DNA of 64,000 nt from Bacillus sp. RO2 (GCF_012911845.1 NZ_JAAXCU010000053.1:1-64000); one strand, 5' to 3'; positions 45,685 to 56,682 are shown, numbered from the stretch's first letter. Notes: generated by a model from the sequence alone, not told the origin. Program-made: numbers and translations.

Positions 45685-46830
45685 TTATGCTTCTTCCAAA
45701 AACAGTCTATACATATTTTTTATATAGGCAGTGGCATCTACATCCATTCTCAACATTTGTATAATGTCCTCGTCAGAAAGTAACAATATTACGTTATTAC
45801 TTTTGTTAAGCCTTCTATAAATCCTTTCTTTATCTAGTTTTGTTATCTTTCTTGCAACCAAAATACCAAATCTACCAATATCATCATTTAGTCGAGCTGA
45901 TATCTGAAAAATATCATCATTCCCAAGAAGTTCTTTGTTTTTAAATTCAACGACGACTACATTACTATGATGTTTGATTTTCACATCATGCCAAAAACCT
46001 TTGGTAGCAGAGTTATAGAAGGTCATATCAATAATTTCTCTATTATCGAAAGTTTTCACCTGGACACGTGGTTCTGTAAGATGCGCTGAAAAAGCATATG
46101 ACAGTATTTCTTCCATTAATATTTCATATCTTTTCGCTTCATTTTTACCTGGAATAATACATTTCAAACTATTTACTAGGGATTCTGTATATTCGTTTTT
46201 ACTTTTTTTGCTTTGTTCATTAACATTTTTAATTTCACTTAATCGTTTTATCCGTAGGTATTCATCTCTAATGTCAAAGGGCATGAGTTCCATATAATCA
46301 TCTAAGTTTACATTAATATTATTATTGAAAAAGGCAGGAGACATTTTAAACTTATTAAAGTAATGGTCTACATCGAGAAAATCAAAATCTTGAAAAAGGT
46401 TTTGGTAATAAAATTCAAATGTATGAAAATTAAATAATGTATATCCTCCATTTTCATTAGGATATTCTTCTTCGTCTTCGTAATTCTCTTCTATTATTTT
46501 AAATAACGAATCATGTCCTTCCTCTTTATCTTGTTCATAATCATTATAGATATCTTCGCAATAATCTAAAATATAAAATAGTGCGTATTCATGCAGAGGA
46601 GATAAAGTATGTATGTACCTATCCTTTGAAAATTCATATAGCTCTTTTACTACATCGTTACACTTTGAATTATTGGTCCTAAATAAAAAATCAGGAAATA
46701 TCCCTTCGTAACGAATATCAACCTCGTTGTCTTCTTGTGTTGTAACATAGAATTTAAGAAATTCATTGATATTTTTGTTTACAGCCGATAAAAATTCGTC
46801 CGTTGTGTTATCGACATACACTTTAATCAT
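45685..46830 (-). CDS. PD-(D/E)XK nuclease-like protein of the groEL-flanked cassette
   Basis: A 381-residue protein. The first 200 residues are acidic, aromatic-rich and unfamiliar. Residues 212-381 fit a restriction-endonuclease fold: a helix with [12 protein letters not shown], Asp269 in REIIDMTFY, then the strand [10 protein letters not shown] (Glu295, Lys297) and a helix with [13 protein letters not shown], ending in a Mrr-like strand [11 protein letters not shown] at 46830 with GGAGG seven bases upstream; the frame upstream of it is not needed. It is the second gene of the cassette after the DUF3800 gene, about 160 bp apart. Confidence 0.72.
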   Translation of the reverse strand: MIKVYVDNTTDEFLSAVNKNINEFLKFYVTTQEDNEVDIRYEGIFPDFLFRTNNSKCNDVVKELYEFSKDRYIHTLSPLHEYALFYILDYCEDIYNDYEQDKEEGHDSLFKIIEENYEDEEEYPNENGGYTLFNFHTFEFYYQNLFQDFDFLDVDHYFNKFKMSPAFFNNNINVNLDDYMELMPFDIRDEYLRIKRLSEIKNVNEQSKKSKNEYTESLVNSLKCIIPGKNEAKRYEILMEEILSYAFSAHLTEPRVQVKTFDNREIIDMTFYNSATKGFWHDVKIKHHSNVVVVEFKNKELLGNDDIFQISARLNDDIGRFGILVARKITKLDKERIYRRLNKSNNVILLLSDEDIIQMLRMDVDATAYIKNMYRLFLEEA

Positions 46831-46988
46831 GATTATACCTCCGTCAGGTTTTAGTTCACGAAGAAAATTATCAATATTGATAATAAAAACTGATTTCCAT
46901 TTTATTTCTTTAATGGCACGTGAATACCGCATACTTTACCATAACTGACACAAATGTCCCTTTAGCAAGAGCGAAGGAAAAAATAATA

Positions 46989-48158
46989 TTAGCCTAGTCC
47001 TTTTGAGAGGTCTACAATTTTTTTTATATCTTCATATTCTTCCTTATCAAGAATATCTATTTCATTATTAGTAGCTAACAAAATTTGGTCTCTACATTTT
47101 GTGATTCTTTGAATCATTGGATGTATATTTAGACTAGTTAAGTTAACAAAATCGTATAGATCTTCTATACAGGTAGGTAACTTATATCCTTTATTACTAC
47201 TGGCAATTAATAACCCTTTATCTCTCAATTTTGATACAATATTTGACCTAAAGTAATGCTCGTTGATTTTATTATTCCTAATCGCATTAAGGTTATCAAG
47301 AATTTCATGAGCATAAATATATTCATTGTGGTTTTGGTATACTTTAAATAGCAAAAACTTCAAAAAATCATTTCTATCCTTTTCCTCTATATCTTCAATA
47401 TTGCCAGTCTTATCAATATACTGAAAAGCCAAGTTGACTGCCTGTTTTAAAATCACTTCGTCAAATGGTCTATTATTTTCATTTTTTTTGGGGTTAACCA
47501 AAAAATTTTTATAGTCCTTTGGCCAATACTCTAACCTTATAATGTGCTTTTCTAAGATTTTATTAAAAACCTGAAATTCATCTGTTAATTGTTTTTTATC
47601 AAACCCCTTAGCTATTGTACCCGCGAGAAGATCAGCTAATTGTACAAGGATACTAGACTTACTATTATTAAACCCGAAACTAGAGTTGTTAAATAAATCG
47701 GGGATACTCTTCTGATTCACATACCGTTTAAATCCTTCCATGAACTCTTTATTTCCATATTCATCAGCTTCGAGGTTTAGTTGTTCAAAAGTTCTAAATA
47801 AATCATCATATAATAGCCTATTTAAGAATTTGAAAAATGTCCTTTTATATCGAATTCCTGCATTCTCACTTATTTTTCTTTTATCTATGATATAAGCAAA
47901 AATGTGAAAAGGTAGACCATTTAGCTCATTTAGAATTAAGCTTCTTCTCTTATGATTATTTTTAATTTTACTTGACTTCATTTCACCAGCCTGAAAAAAC
48001 TTCTGCCTTATATTTTCTACTTTTCCCTCCAATATCTCTTTATTTGATTCTTTAACAAGAATAGCAACAATAATAAAATGTGTAGAGACGTCATCCTTCT
48101 CGAAATCAAAGCCATAGTTTCCAAATTCATCTACAAAAGCAAATTGAATCTCGCTCAT
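46989..48158 (-). CDS. DUF3800 protein of the groEL-flanked cassette
   Basis: A 389-residue protein. Residues 1-210 are a DUF3800 domain (RNase H-like fold in related structures): FAFVDEFGNYG with the first acidic pair, EMKSSKI, and the closing VQLADLLAGTIAKGFD motif. Residues 210-389 add a helical region of unknown type with a winged-helix-like end (YFRSNIVSKLRDKGLLIASSNKGYKL). DUF3800 proteins are common in phage-defence and mobile regions, with unknown activity. Start at 48158 has GGAG at ten bases. Confidence 0.75.
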   Translation of the reverse strand: MSEIQFAFVDEFGNYGFDFEKDDVSTHFIIVAILVKESNKEILEGKVENIRQKFFQAGEMKSSKIKNNHKRRSLILNELNGLPFHIFAYIIDKRKISENAGIRYKRTFFKFLNRLLYDDLFRTFEQLNLEADEYGNKEFMEGFKRYVNQKSIPDLFNNSSFGFNNSKSSILVQLADLLAGTIAKGFDKKQLTDEFQVFNKILEKHIIRLEYWPKDYKNFLVNPKKNENNRPFDEVILKQAVNLAFQYIDKTGNIEDIEEKDRNDFLKFLLFKVYQNHNEYIYAHEILDNLNAIRNNKINEHYFRSNIVSKLRDKGLLIASSNKGYKLPTCIEDLYDFVNLTSLNIHPMIQRITKCRDQILLATNNEIDILDKEEYEDIKKIVDLSKGLG

Positions 48159-48331
48159 CAGCCATTCACTCCACATCAAAATAATCATTATGACTAATTT
48201 CTACAAAAGTAATTATTCACCTTCCTAATTTGGAAATAAATTGCAAATTTTGGTCTTTTAATGTATAGAGAAGTATTACTTACAAAACCACTACTATATA
48301 TGTTTGCATTGGGACGATAATTTTCCAAAGT

Positions 48332-48372
48332 AAAAAGGACTACTTCCCATTTTTGGGGAAGTAGTCCTTTAA
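48332..48372 (-). terminator. Terminator after groEL
   Basis: Arms AAAGGACTACTTCCC and GGGGAAGTAGTCCTTT around a short loop, about 50 bp after the stop codon. Confidence 0.88.
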
Positions 48373-48419
48373 TAATAATATTTTCTTGCAGATCAGCTTC
48401 ACAGTTTAGTGAAACGGAA

Positions 48420-50066
<1,647 letters not shown>

Positions 50067-50100
50067 TTAGGAAAATTAGAATTTATTTTTGTTACTGCTC

Positions 50101-50225
50101 GGTTGATTTTCGCTGCAGGTGTTCGCTTTCCGCGGGGCGTGTGCTTGAGCCTCCTCACTTCGTTGCGGGGTCTCAAGCTACCGCTACCTCCCGCTGGAGT
50201 CTCACACCTTCCACTACAATCAACC
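50101..50225. repeat. MITE-like palindromic repeat inside the groESL operon
   Basis: Terminal arms GGTTGATT and AATCAACC enclose the family core (CTTGAGCCTCCTCACTTCG then TTGCGGGGTCTCAAG). It lies in the 234-bp gap between groES and groEL, so it is transcribed in the operon and can fold as a long hairpin. Confidence 0.82.
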
Positions 50226-50285
50226 AGTTTGAAATTTTATAAGATGCGGGGCTAGTTCGGTTAGCTCTCCGCTTTGATGATTAGA

Positions 50286-50573
50286 TTATTTACTTACTAC
50301 TGCAAGTACGTCTGTTTCTTTTAGGATAAGAAGTTCTTTTCCTTCGAATTTCACTTCAGTTCCTGCGTATTTAGAAAAGATTACGCTGTCGCCTTGTGCT
50401 ACTTCAAGTGCTACACGCTCTCCGCTTTCTAGTACGCGGCCAGATCCTACTGCTACTACTTTACCTTCTTGAGGTTTTTCTTTCGCAGAGTCCGGTAATA
50501 CGATACCACTTGCCGTTTTTTCCTCTGATTGAACAAGTTCAATTACAATGCGATCGCCTAATGGCTTTAACAT
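50286..50573 (-). CDS. groES: Co-chaperonin GroES
   Basis: A 95-residue lid subunit of the GroEL machine. [13 protein letters not shown] start, the mobile loop around [11 protein letters not shown] and the strand [13 protein letters not shown] are canonical. ATG at 50573 with AAGGAGG upstream; the longer frame to 50627 runs through the CIRCE-proximal leader and is rejected. Confidence 0.97.
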   Translation of the reverse strand: MLKPLGDRIVIELVQSEEKTASGIVLPDSAKEKPQEGKVVAVGSGRVLESGERVALEVAQGDSVIFSKYAGTEVKFEGKELLILKETDVLAVVSK

Positions 50574-50611
50574 GAAAACAACCTCCTTGGTTTCATATGT
50601 AATATTTTTTA

Positions 50612-50638
50612 TTAGCACTCTTATCACTTGAGTGCTAA
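50612..50638 (-). promoter_or_regulatory. CIRCE operator (HrcA)
   Basis: Perfect consensus TTAGCACTC, nine bases, GAGTGCTAA between the promoter and groES. HrcA binds it and represses groESL until heat or misfolded protein occupies GroEL. Confidence 0.97.
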
Positions 50639-50648
50639 CACAATTATT

Positions 50649-50677
50649 ATAATAATGAATCTGCTTCTGTTTTGCAA
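50649..50677 (-). promoter_or_regulatory. groESL promoter
   Basis: TTGCAA (50672-50677), 17 bp, TATTAT (50649-50654), 10 bp upstream of the CIRCE element. Confidence 0.75.
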
Positions 50678-50854
50678 GTATCTTTATCTAAAAAATTTTC
50701 GACTTGCAACCCTTTTCATTATCTTCATGTGCCTCGAGGTTTAAACGCATTCTTTTCGTAAAATCTGCGGATTATGGGAAACCTTATCGTTACAGGGACA
50801 TATAGATTATATGGTACAATACGAAAAGTGAATAATGCATAAGAGGAGCTTATT

Positions 50855-51601
50855 ATGACAAAAAACTATTGGTTGGTCATTATTACATATGTCCTGATGC
50901 AGCTGTCCGGATTGCTTGGTTACCCGCTGTTGATCTGGCTTGGCGTCGGGGAAGGCATGGAGCGTGCCACCAGAGAGCCATATCTCATCGGCGTCTGGGC
51001 ATTTATCAGTTTTACGATTGGATTGGCCATTGTAGCCTGGATACTCCGCAACGAATGGACCAAAGGGGACTTCCGAGGCGAAACGGCCTCCATCCCTAAA
51101 ACATTTCTTTGGGCGGCTGTCGGCTTCCCGCTTGCATTGATTGGGCAGGCTGTGGCGGCACAGATTGAACTGCAGATTTTCGGCATTCAGCCTGGCTCTG
51201 AGAATACACAAGAGATCATGGGATTTGTGACGGCATTCCCTATCATGATTTTTGCCGTTGCTGTCGCTGGACCAATTCTAGAGGAAATCATTTTCCGGAA
51301 GATCATTTTCGGTGCCATCTATAAGAAGTTTAACTTTGCTATCGCACTGACAGTGAGTTCGCTACTTTTTGCCGTGGTCCACCAAGATTTCAAGCATCTG
51401 CTCATATACTTTGTCATGGGAGGCATTTTCGCTTTCCTATATGTAAAAACGAACCGCATCATCGTTCCCATCATCGCCCACGTTGCCATGAACTCCTTTG
51501 TGGTAACCGTGCAATATGTATTCCGCGATGATATTGAAGAAATGATGCGTCAAATGGAAGAAATGCAGAAGAACTTACCGAATTTCATTTCGTTCTTTTA
51601 A
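50855..51601 (+). CDS. ydiL: CPBP-family intramembrane protease-like protein (YdiL)
   Basis: A 248-residue membrane protein with about eight helices. The CAAX-protease/bacteriocin-processing motifs are EEIIFRKIIFG (EExxxR), FAVVHQDFKHLLIYF (FxxxH) and the third motif IAHVAMNSF. In B. subtilis ydiL lies at the same place beside groES. The substrate is not known. AGAGGAG site before the ATG; divergent from groES. Confidence 0.88.
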   Translation: MTKNYWLVIITYVLMQLSGLLGYPLLIWLGVGEGMERATREPYLIGVWAFISFTIGLAIVAWILRNEWTKGDFRGETASIPKTFLWAAVGFPLALIGQAVAAQIELQIFGIQPGSENTQEIMGFVTAFPIMIFAVAVAGPILEEIIFRKIIFGAIYKKFNFAIALTVSSLLFAVVHQDFKHLLIYFVMGGIFAFLYVKTNRIIVPIIAHVAMNSFVVTVQYVFRDDIEEMMRQMEEMQKNLPNFISFF

Positions 51602-51643
51602 ACAGCTCTCCGTTAGAGCTGAACTTACCTGGAGGATTTGCAC

Positions 51644-51850
51644 ATGAAAATAACACCATTACGAATGGTTTTCTTCTATGCGATCATGGGCAGCTTGTTC
51701 TTGTACCTGGCGATTGTCTCTGTGAGGGATACCATCTGGCACTGGCACACCATACTGCTGATGCTCATTGCCACTTTTGACTTTGGTGTAGCTATTCGGT
51801 CTTATCTGCTACATTTAAAGATTAAAGAGATACAACAGAAGAAAAAGTGA
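51644..51850 (+). CDS. ydiK: Small membrane protein YdiK (DUF4305)
   Basis: A 68-residue protein with two transmembrane helices and a basic tail (HLKIKEIQQKKK). ATG at 51644 with GGAGG eight bases upstream. Position next to ydiL matches B. subtilis ydiK. No function known. Confidence 0.78.
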   Translation: MKITPLRMVFFYAIMGSLFLYLAIVSVRDTIWHWHTILLMLIATFDFGVAIRSYLLHLKIKEIQQKKK

Positions 51851-51911
51851 TTGGAGACTCGTACCTGGTTTGTGGTGCGGGTTTTTTTGTTTAGGGGAGT
51901 CCTGTGGGAAC

Positions 51912-52037
51912 AGTTGATTTCCGTTTCAGGCGCTTCGCTTGCCTGCGGGCGGTCCGTGAACCTCCTCACAACGCTTCAGGGGTCTAACCTGTCCCTTCCT
52001 CCCGCGGGCGTCTACGCGCCTTTCACTGCAATCAACT
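51912..52037. repeat. MITE-like palindromic repeat
   Basis: Terminal arms AGTTGATT and AATCAACT enclose a diverged family core (GTGAACCTCCTCACAACGC then TTCAGGGGTCTAACC). It lies just after ydiK. Confidence 0.78.
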
Positions 52038-52179
52038 TGGGATTCGCTCTTACTGAGGGATGGTTTGGGTTGGTTTTTACCAGAAGTGGTTTTGGGTAAT
52101 TGGTATGTGCTTTTGGGTGTGGGGCGCAGATGCTTTTGGAATGTTACCTATTTTGATGAAAAACAGAGGGAAATCACTC

Positions 52180-52430
52180 GTTTTTTGGTGGCTCTCGAAG
52201 GGTTCGGTCAATTCGTTTAGTTGTTCGGACAATTTCCTTGTTTTTTTGTGGGGGGTTCGGACATTTGAGGTTGCTGTTCGGCCAACTTTTAACGAGCTTT
52301 GGACAACTCAAAATTTCGTTCGGTCAATTTTGGAGAAACTTCGGTCAACTTTGCCAAATCTTTGGTCACTTTCGGGGAAACTTCGGTCAACTTTCGAAAA
52401 TCTTCGGACAATTGGTACGATTGGGCCCGT
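52180..52430. repeat. Degenerate tandem array of TTCGGTCAA-type units
   Basis: About ten units of 20-24 bp, each around TTCGGTCAA or TTCGGACAA with an AT-rich filler (for example near 52208, 52256, 52318, 52342 and 52384). One frame reads as FGQL-containing seven- to eight-residue repeats, but there is no start signal. Probably non-coding. Confidence 0.65.
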
Positions 52431-52536
52431 CATGTGTCCCTATGACCCATCGATTCAGTCCACCAAACCCATCACCCCCGTGCCACCTGTCCTGACGCCC
52501 CACCTAACTGGCCCCAGTCCCACCGCCAAACCAAAA

Positions 52537-52578
52537 ACAAGCCCGCCCCCTTCTCAATAAAGGGACGAGCCTGCGTCA
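52537..52578 (-). terminator. Terminator after tatC
   Basis: Minus-strand arms CAGGCTCGTCCC and GGGGGCGGGCTTG followed by TTTTT, just after the tatC stop. Confidence 0.75.
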
Positions 52579-52580
52579 TC

Positions 52581-53339
52581 TTAATTATTCATCTTCTCTT
52601 CCTGCTCCATCAACGCTGCCGCTTTCTGCGCTTTTCGGTAAGAAACGCGGGAAATCACAATACTGATTTCATATAGCAAAAACAACGGGACGGTTACCAT
52701 CAAATGCGAGATCAGTTCTGGCGGTGTAATTAATCCACCGACCACAAGCAGGCCAAAATAAGCGAACTTACGGATTTCCACCAAGAAGGTTGGGGTAATG
52801 AGGCCTAGTCTTGTTAAGAACATCACAATTACCGGCATTTGAAATAGTAATCCAAACGGTAGGGTCAGCTGAAACAAGAATTGAAAGTATTCGTTGATTC
52901 CGATTACCTGGTTTATTTCCAACCGGTCTGCCAGTCTACCCATGAAATCCACGACGAACGGGAATAAAATGAAGTAAGAGAAAGCTAGTCCGCTTAAAAA
53001 CAGGAAAATGGAAATTGGTATATAGCTTAACGTTACTCTCCGTTCTTTTTCTAACAAGCCTGGGCTGATGAAGGCCCAAAGCTGATAGAGCGTGACAGGG
53101 AACGTTATAATAAATGCAATTAAAAAGGCGAATTGCATAAAGATCTTGATGGGATCTGTCATACGAAAGGCGTTCATCGTCAGCTCTTTCGCTTCATCTG
53201 TTTGCTGTAAATAGACAATGATCGGTTCGGCCAAGAAGAAGCCGCCGATTGCCGAAACGAAAAAGAAGGATGCTGTGATGATGATTCTTTTTCGGAGCTC
53301 GCCTATATGGTCATACACCGACATTTCTCTATCTAGCAT
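52581..53339 (-). CDS. tatC: Twin-arginine translocase subunit TatC
   Basis: A 252-residue six-helix membrane protein, the signal-peptide receptor of the Tat export pathway. The N-terminal HIGELRKRII segment is the conserved twin-arginine-binding face, and the loop FISPGLLEKERR and later MPVIVMFLTRLGL are typical. It lies 17 bp after tatA, the pairing known as TatAy-TatCy in B. subtilis. Confidence 0.95.
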   Translation of the reverse strand: MLDREMSVYDHIGELRKRIIITASFFFVSAIGGFFLAEPIIVYLQQTDEAKELTMNAFRMTDPIKIFMQFAFLIAFIITFPVTLYQLWAFISPGLLEKERRVTLSYIPISIFLFLSGLAFSYFILFPFVVDFMGRLADRLEINQVIGINEYFQFLFQLTLPFGLLFQMPVIVMFLTRLGLITPTFLVEIRKFAYFGLLVVGGLITPPELISHLMVTVPLFLLYEISIVISRVSYRKAQKAAALMEQEEKMNN

Positions 53340-53356
53340 ATATGTTCATCCTTACA

Positions 53357-53539
53357 TTACTTCGTTTCTTCTTTTTTCTCTTTAGAATCGTCGTCATCGG
53401 CCAATCCTTTAGTTGCGTTTTTGAATTCGCGCAATGTGTTACCTGCTGCTTTACCAAGTTGAGGCAACTTGCTTGGACCGAAGATAAGTAGTGCTACAAA
53501 TACAATAAGTAAGAGGCTTCCCATTCCTAATGAACCCAT
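53357..53539 (-). CDS. tatA: Twin-arginine translocase subunit TatA
   Basis: A 60-residue protein with one N-terminal helix (MGSLLLIVFVALLIF), the hinge GPSKLPQLGKA, an amphipathic helix and an acidic/lysine tail. The ATG at 53539 has GGAGG eight bases upstream. It forms the protein-conducting oligomer with TatC. Confidence 0.93.
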   Translation of the reverse strand: MGSLGMGSLLLIVFVALLIFGPSKLPQLGKAAGNTLREFKNATKGLADDDDSKEKKEETK

Positions 53540-53577
53540 ATTTGACACCTCCTCGAAATTCTTATTCTACAACTTTT

Positions 53578-54216
53578 TTACTCGCTTGGATAGTGCTTGA
53601 GAAAATATACCAATGACTGCAGTTCCACCGCCAAATCAATATGATGGATACGTATCTCCTCAGGTACATTGATACGTGCCGGTGTAAAGTTCAGTATACC
53701 CTTTACGCCCTTTTCTACAAGTCTATCCGCTATTGGCTGTGCTACCGGAGCCGGAACCGTCAAGATGGCTACCGTTACATTCTCTGGCAAGTGCTCTTCA
53801 ATATCGTCTAAATGATAAACAGGGACTCCCCCGATTTCCGAGCCGATCTTAGACTCGTCCACATCAAAGGCCATCACTATTTTCGTATTATTGTTTTTCA
53901 TAAAATTATAATGTAGGAAGGCGGTTCCTAAATTACCTACACCTATTAGAGTAACATATGTCAATTCGTCTTGGTCGAGCGTTTTTCTGAAAAAAGTTAA
54001 CAAATATTGAACATTATATCCATATCCCTTTTTCCCCAACGCGCCAAAGTAACTGAAGTCCCGGCGAATCGTGGCGCTGTCCACCTTTACCGCTTCACTA
54101 AGCTCCGCTGATGACACGCGCTGCTTGCCGGACGAATGCAAATTCTGGATGAAACGATAATATAACGGCAGGCGCTTAGCCGTTGCCTGTGGAATTTTCA
54201 TTTGTTCGTTATTCAT
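53578..54216 (-). CDS. rex: Redox-sensing transcriptional repressor Rex
   Basis: A 212-residue dimeric repressor that senses the NADH/NAD+ ratio. N-terminal winged helix ([24 protein letters not shown] split across the recognition helix) and C-terminal Rossmann domain with [13 protein letters not shown]. subtilis has rex at the same place between ydiF and the tat genes. GGGGGAG before the ATG. Confidence 0.96.
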   Translation of the reverse strand: MNNEQMKIPQATAKRLPLYYRFIQNLHSSGKQRVSSAELSEAVKVDSATIRRDFSYFGALGKKGYGYNVQYLLTFFRKTLDQDELTYVTLIGVGNLGTAFLHYNFMKNNNTKIVMAFDVDESKIGSEIGGVPVYHLDDIEEHLPENVTVAILTVPAPVAQPIADRLVEKGVKGILNFTPARINVPEEIRIHHIDLAVELQSLVYFLKHYPSE

Positions 54217-54493
54217 TTTACTCCCCCATTTGTCGAACCTGTTTGCCTTTCTATTCTAACACGGAACGAAAACGATTACATTTCTATGTCTATACTATTT
54301 TTCCTGCTTGGGATGGTTTCCCTAAGGGGTGATGCTCGAAGTTCGGGGCTCGGACCAAAACAGAATCGGGCGATAATTTGGATTTACGGGCGATTCGTCC
54401 AAAATCAGCCCCTCCATCAAAAGCAAGATACCCAAAATCTTGATGTAAACCCCAAAGAAAGATACACTTAACCTAGAATTACTCGAGGTGAAG

Positions 54494-56437
54494 ATGATGA
54501 TTATTTTACAAGTGAATCAGTTGACCAAATACTTTGGCGCTGACCTTATTTTATCGAATATAAAACTAGAAGTACAATCCAAAGATAGAATCGCCCTTGT
54601 CGGACGCAACGGGGCAGGGAAATCTACTCTATTAAAAATCATATCCAATCAGCTATCCTTTGATTCAGGGGACCTGATTAAACCTAAAGGCGTGTCGATC
54701 GGCTATCTTGCCCAGGACACCGGCTTGCAGACTGAGCGCTCGATCTGGGACGAGATGCTGACCGTATTCACCGGCCTGCGCGAACTTGAAACGCAAATGC
54801 GCACACTTGAGGCAAAAATGGGAGACCCTGCTTATTTTGAAGACGAGACGCAATATGCTCGCATTCTCAAAGAATATGACGAGGTGCAAGAAGCCTTCAA
54901 ACAGAAAGGCGGCTTTCAATATGAAGCAGATATCCGCTCCGTCCTGCACGGACTGCGCTTTTCCGAATACGATTATGAAACGCCAATTGAAACGCTCAGC
55001 GGCGGACAGCGTACACGACTAGCGCTTGCGAAACTACTTTTAACAAAACCGGACCTCCTCATACTGGATGAGCCGACCAACCACTTGGACATCGACACGC
55101 TTTCCTGGCTGGAGAACTACCTCCAAGGGTACCCCGGCGCGTTGCTGATTGTTTCCCATGACCGCTACTTCTTGGACAAGGTCGTTAACATTGTTTATGA
55201 GATTTCGCGTAAACAGTCTGCTAAGTTTATTGGAAACTACAGCAAGTATTTAGAGCAAAAAGCAGAACAGTACGAGCGCGACATGAAGATGTTTGAAAAG
55301 CAGCAGGACGAAATTGCCAAACTGCAAGATTTTGTCGCAAAGAACTTGGCCCGTGCCTCTACGACCAAACGTGCCCAAAGCCGACGCAAACAGCTTGAGA
55401 AGATGGAAGTGATGGACCGTCCAAAAGGCGATGAAAAGTCTGCCTCCATTATGTTTGATATTGACCGCCAAAGTGGAAATGATGTCCTTAAAGCAAGAGA
55501 TCTAGCCGTTTCCTACGATACGAACCCTGTCTTCCGTCAAGTGGACTTTTCCATGAGCCGCGGCGACAGTGTTGCACTTGTCGGGCCAAACGGGATTGGG
55601 AAATCTACCTTATTAAAGACGCTTGTAGGAAAATTAAAGCCGCTCGAGGGCAGGTTTTCTTTTGGAGCGAATGTGTCAATCAGCTACTACGATCAGCAGC
55701 AGGCAGACCTAACTTCCAACAAGACCGTATTGGCTGAACTGTGGGATGAGTATCCTCAAAAAATGGAGAAAGAGATCCGGACCGTTCTAGGAAACTTCCT
55801 CTTTTCCGGGGATGACGTGTTGAAGCCAGTATCCACATTAAGTGGTGGCGAAAAGGCGAGGCTTGCCCTTTCCAAGCTGATGATGGAGCGCTCCAACGTC
55901 CTGATTCTCGATGAGCCTACCAACCACTTGGACTTGGACAGCAAGGAAATTCTAGAGAATGCCTTAATTGATTATCCGGGCACCATCCTGTTCGTATCCC
56001 ATGACCGTTATTTTATCAACCGGTTGGCGACAAAGGTGTATGAGCTAAGTACCGTCGGAGCAACAGAGTACCTTGGTGACTATGACTATTATGTCGAGAA
56101 AAAAGAAGAGGCGTTGGAACTGGAACGATTGGAAGCGGAGACTTCTCCTTCCAAAAGTTCTAAGGCCACATCGGCGACAGCTGCTGAAACACCGGAGAAG
56201 ATGAGCTACGAACAGGAAAAAGAAGCAAAGCGCCTCGAACGTCAGCGCAAACGCCGCGTCGAAGAGATCGAAAAAGAAATGGAAGAGCTCGAGCAAAAAA
56301 TCGAGCATAACGAAAGCGAGCTTTGCTTGCCTGAAGTCTATCAGGATCATGAGAAAGTGCTGGAGTTGAACACAGCGAATGAAGCTTATCAAGAGAGACT
56401 TCTTGCGTTGATGGAGGAATGGGAAGAGCTTGTTTAA
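54494..56437 (+). CDS. ydiF: ABC-F family ATPase (YdiF)
   Basis: A 647-residue soluble protein with two ABC domains: Walker A GRNGAGKST and GPNGIGKST, signatures LSGGQRTRLA and LSGGEKARLA, Walker B LILDEPTNHLD twice. The inter-domain linker carries the charged P-site tRNA-interaction helices. A C-terminal coiled coil rich in Lys and Glu follows. ABC-F proteins act on ribosomes rather than in transport. ATG at 54494 or 54497; GAGG is just upstream. Confidence 0.93.
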   Translation: MMIILQVNQLTKYFGADLILSNIKLEVQSKDRIALVGRNGAGKSTLLKIISNQLSFDSGDLIKPKGVSIGYLAQDTGLQTERSIWDEMLTVFTGLRELETQMRTLEAKMGDPAYFEDETQYARILKEYDEVQEAFKQKGGFQYEADIRSVLHGLRFSEYDYETPIETLSGGQRTRLALAKLLLTKPDLLILDEPTNHLDIDTLSWLENYLQGYPGALLIVSHDRYFLDKVVNIVYEISRKQSAKFIGNYSKYLEQKAEQYERDMKMFEKQQDEIAKLQDFVAKNLARASTTKRAQSRRKQLEKMEVMDRPKGDEKSASIMFDIDRQSGNDVLKARDLAVSYDTNPVFRQVDFSMSRGDSVALVGPNGIGKSTLLKTLVGKLKPLEGRFSFGANVSISYYDQQQADLTSNKTVLAELWDEYPQKMEKEIRTVLGNFLFSGDDVLKPVSTLSGGEKARLALSKLMMERSNVLILDEPTNHLDLDSKEILENALIDYPGTILFVSHDRYFINRLATKVYELSTVGATEYLGDYDYYVEKKEEALELERLEAETSPSKSSKATSATAAETPEKMSYEQEKEAKRLERQRKRRVEEIEKEMEELEQKIEHNESELCLPEVYQDHEKVLELNTANEAYQERLLALMEEWEELV

Positions 56438-56454
56438 GTGGTTAGGGGGATTTG

Positions 56455-56637
56455 ATGAATAAAACCTTTTCGGTCATTTTATTGCTTGTCATTGTTATGA
56501 ATACGATTAGATACTTTTACTATATTTTTACCGGCCCGATAGAGGCTTACTATTTTGTCATGTTGGCAATCAACCTTGCTGGGTTGGGTCTTGGGATTTA
56601 CTATATATTTTTCCAAAAGAAAAAACAGCGAAACTAG
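56455..56637 (+). CDS. Small two-helix membrane protein
   Basis: A 60-residue peptide with helices at about 5-25 and 33-52 and the basic end QKKKQRN. ATG with AGGGGG upstream, 17 bp after ydiF, so probably in the same transcript. Family not recognised. Confidence 0.6.
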   Translation: MNKTFSVILLLVIVMNTIRYFYYIFTGPIEAYYFVMLAINLAGLGLGIYYIFFQKKKQRN

Positions 56638-56678
56638 CAAAAACCGCACAGTTCAATGGGACTGTGCGGTTTTTCTAT
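56637..56678. terminator. Bidirectional terminator
   Basis: Arms AAAAACCGCACAGT and ACTGTGCGGTTTTT serve both the ydiF unit and the convergent ABC permease gene. Confidence 0.92.
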
Positions 56679-56682
56679 ATCC

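Noticed and set aside
45352-45764. Plus-strand frames across the groEL fragment
   Set aside because: Antisense shadows of groEL sequence, also seen opposite the intact gene at 48409-48792.
52060-52560. 166-codon and 85-codon frames in the TTCGGTCAA array
   Set aside because: No ribosome binding site, frames are created by the repeat period, and the ending overlaps the tatC terminator.
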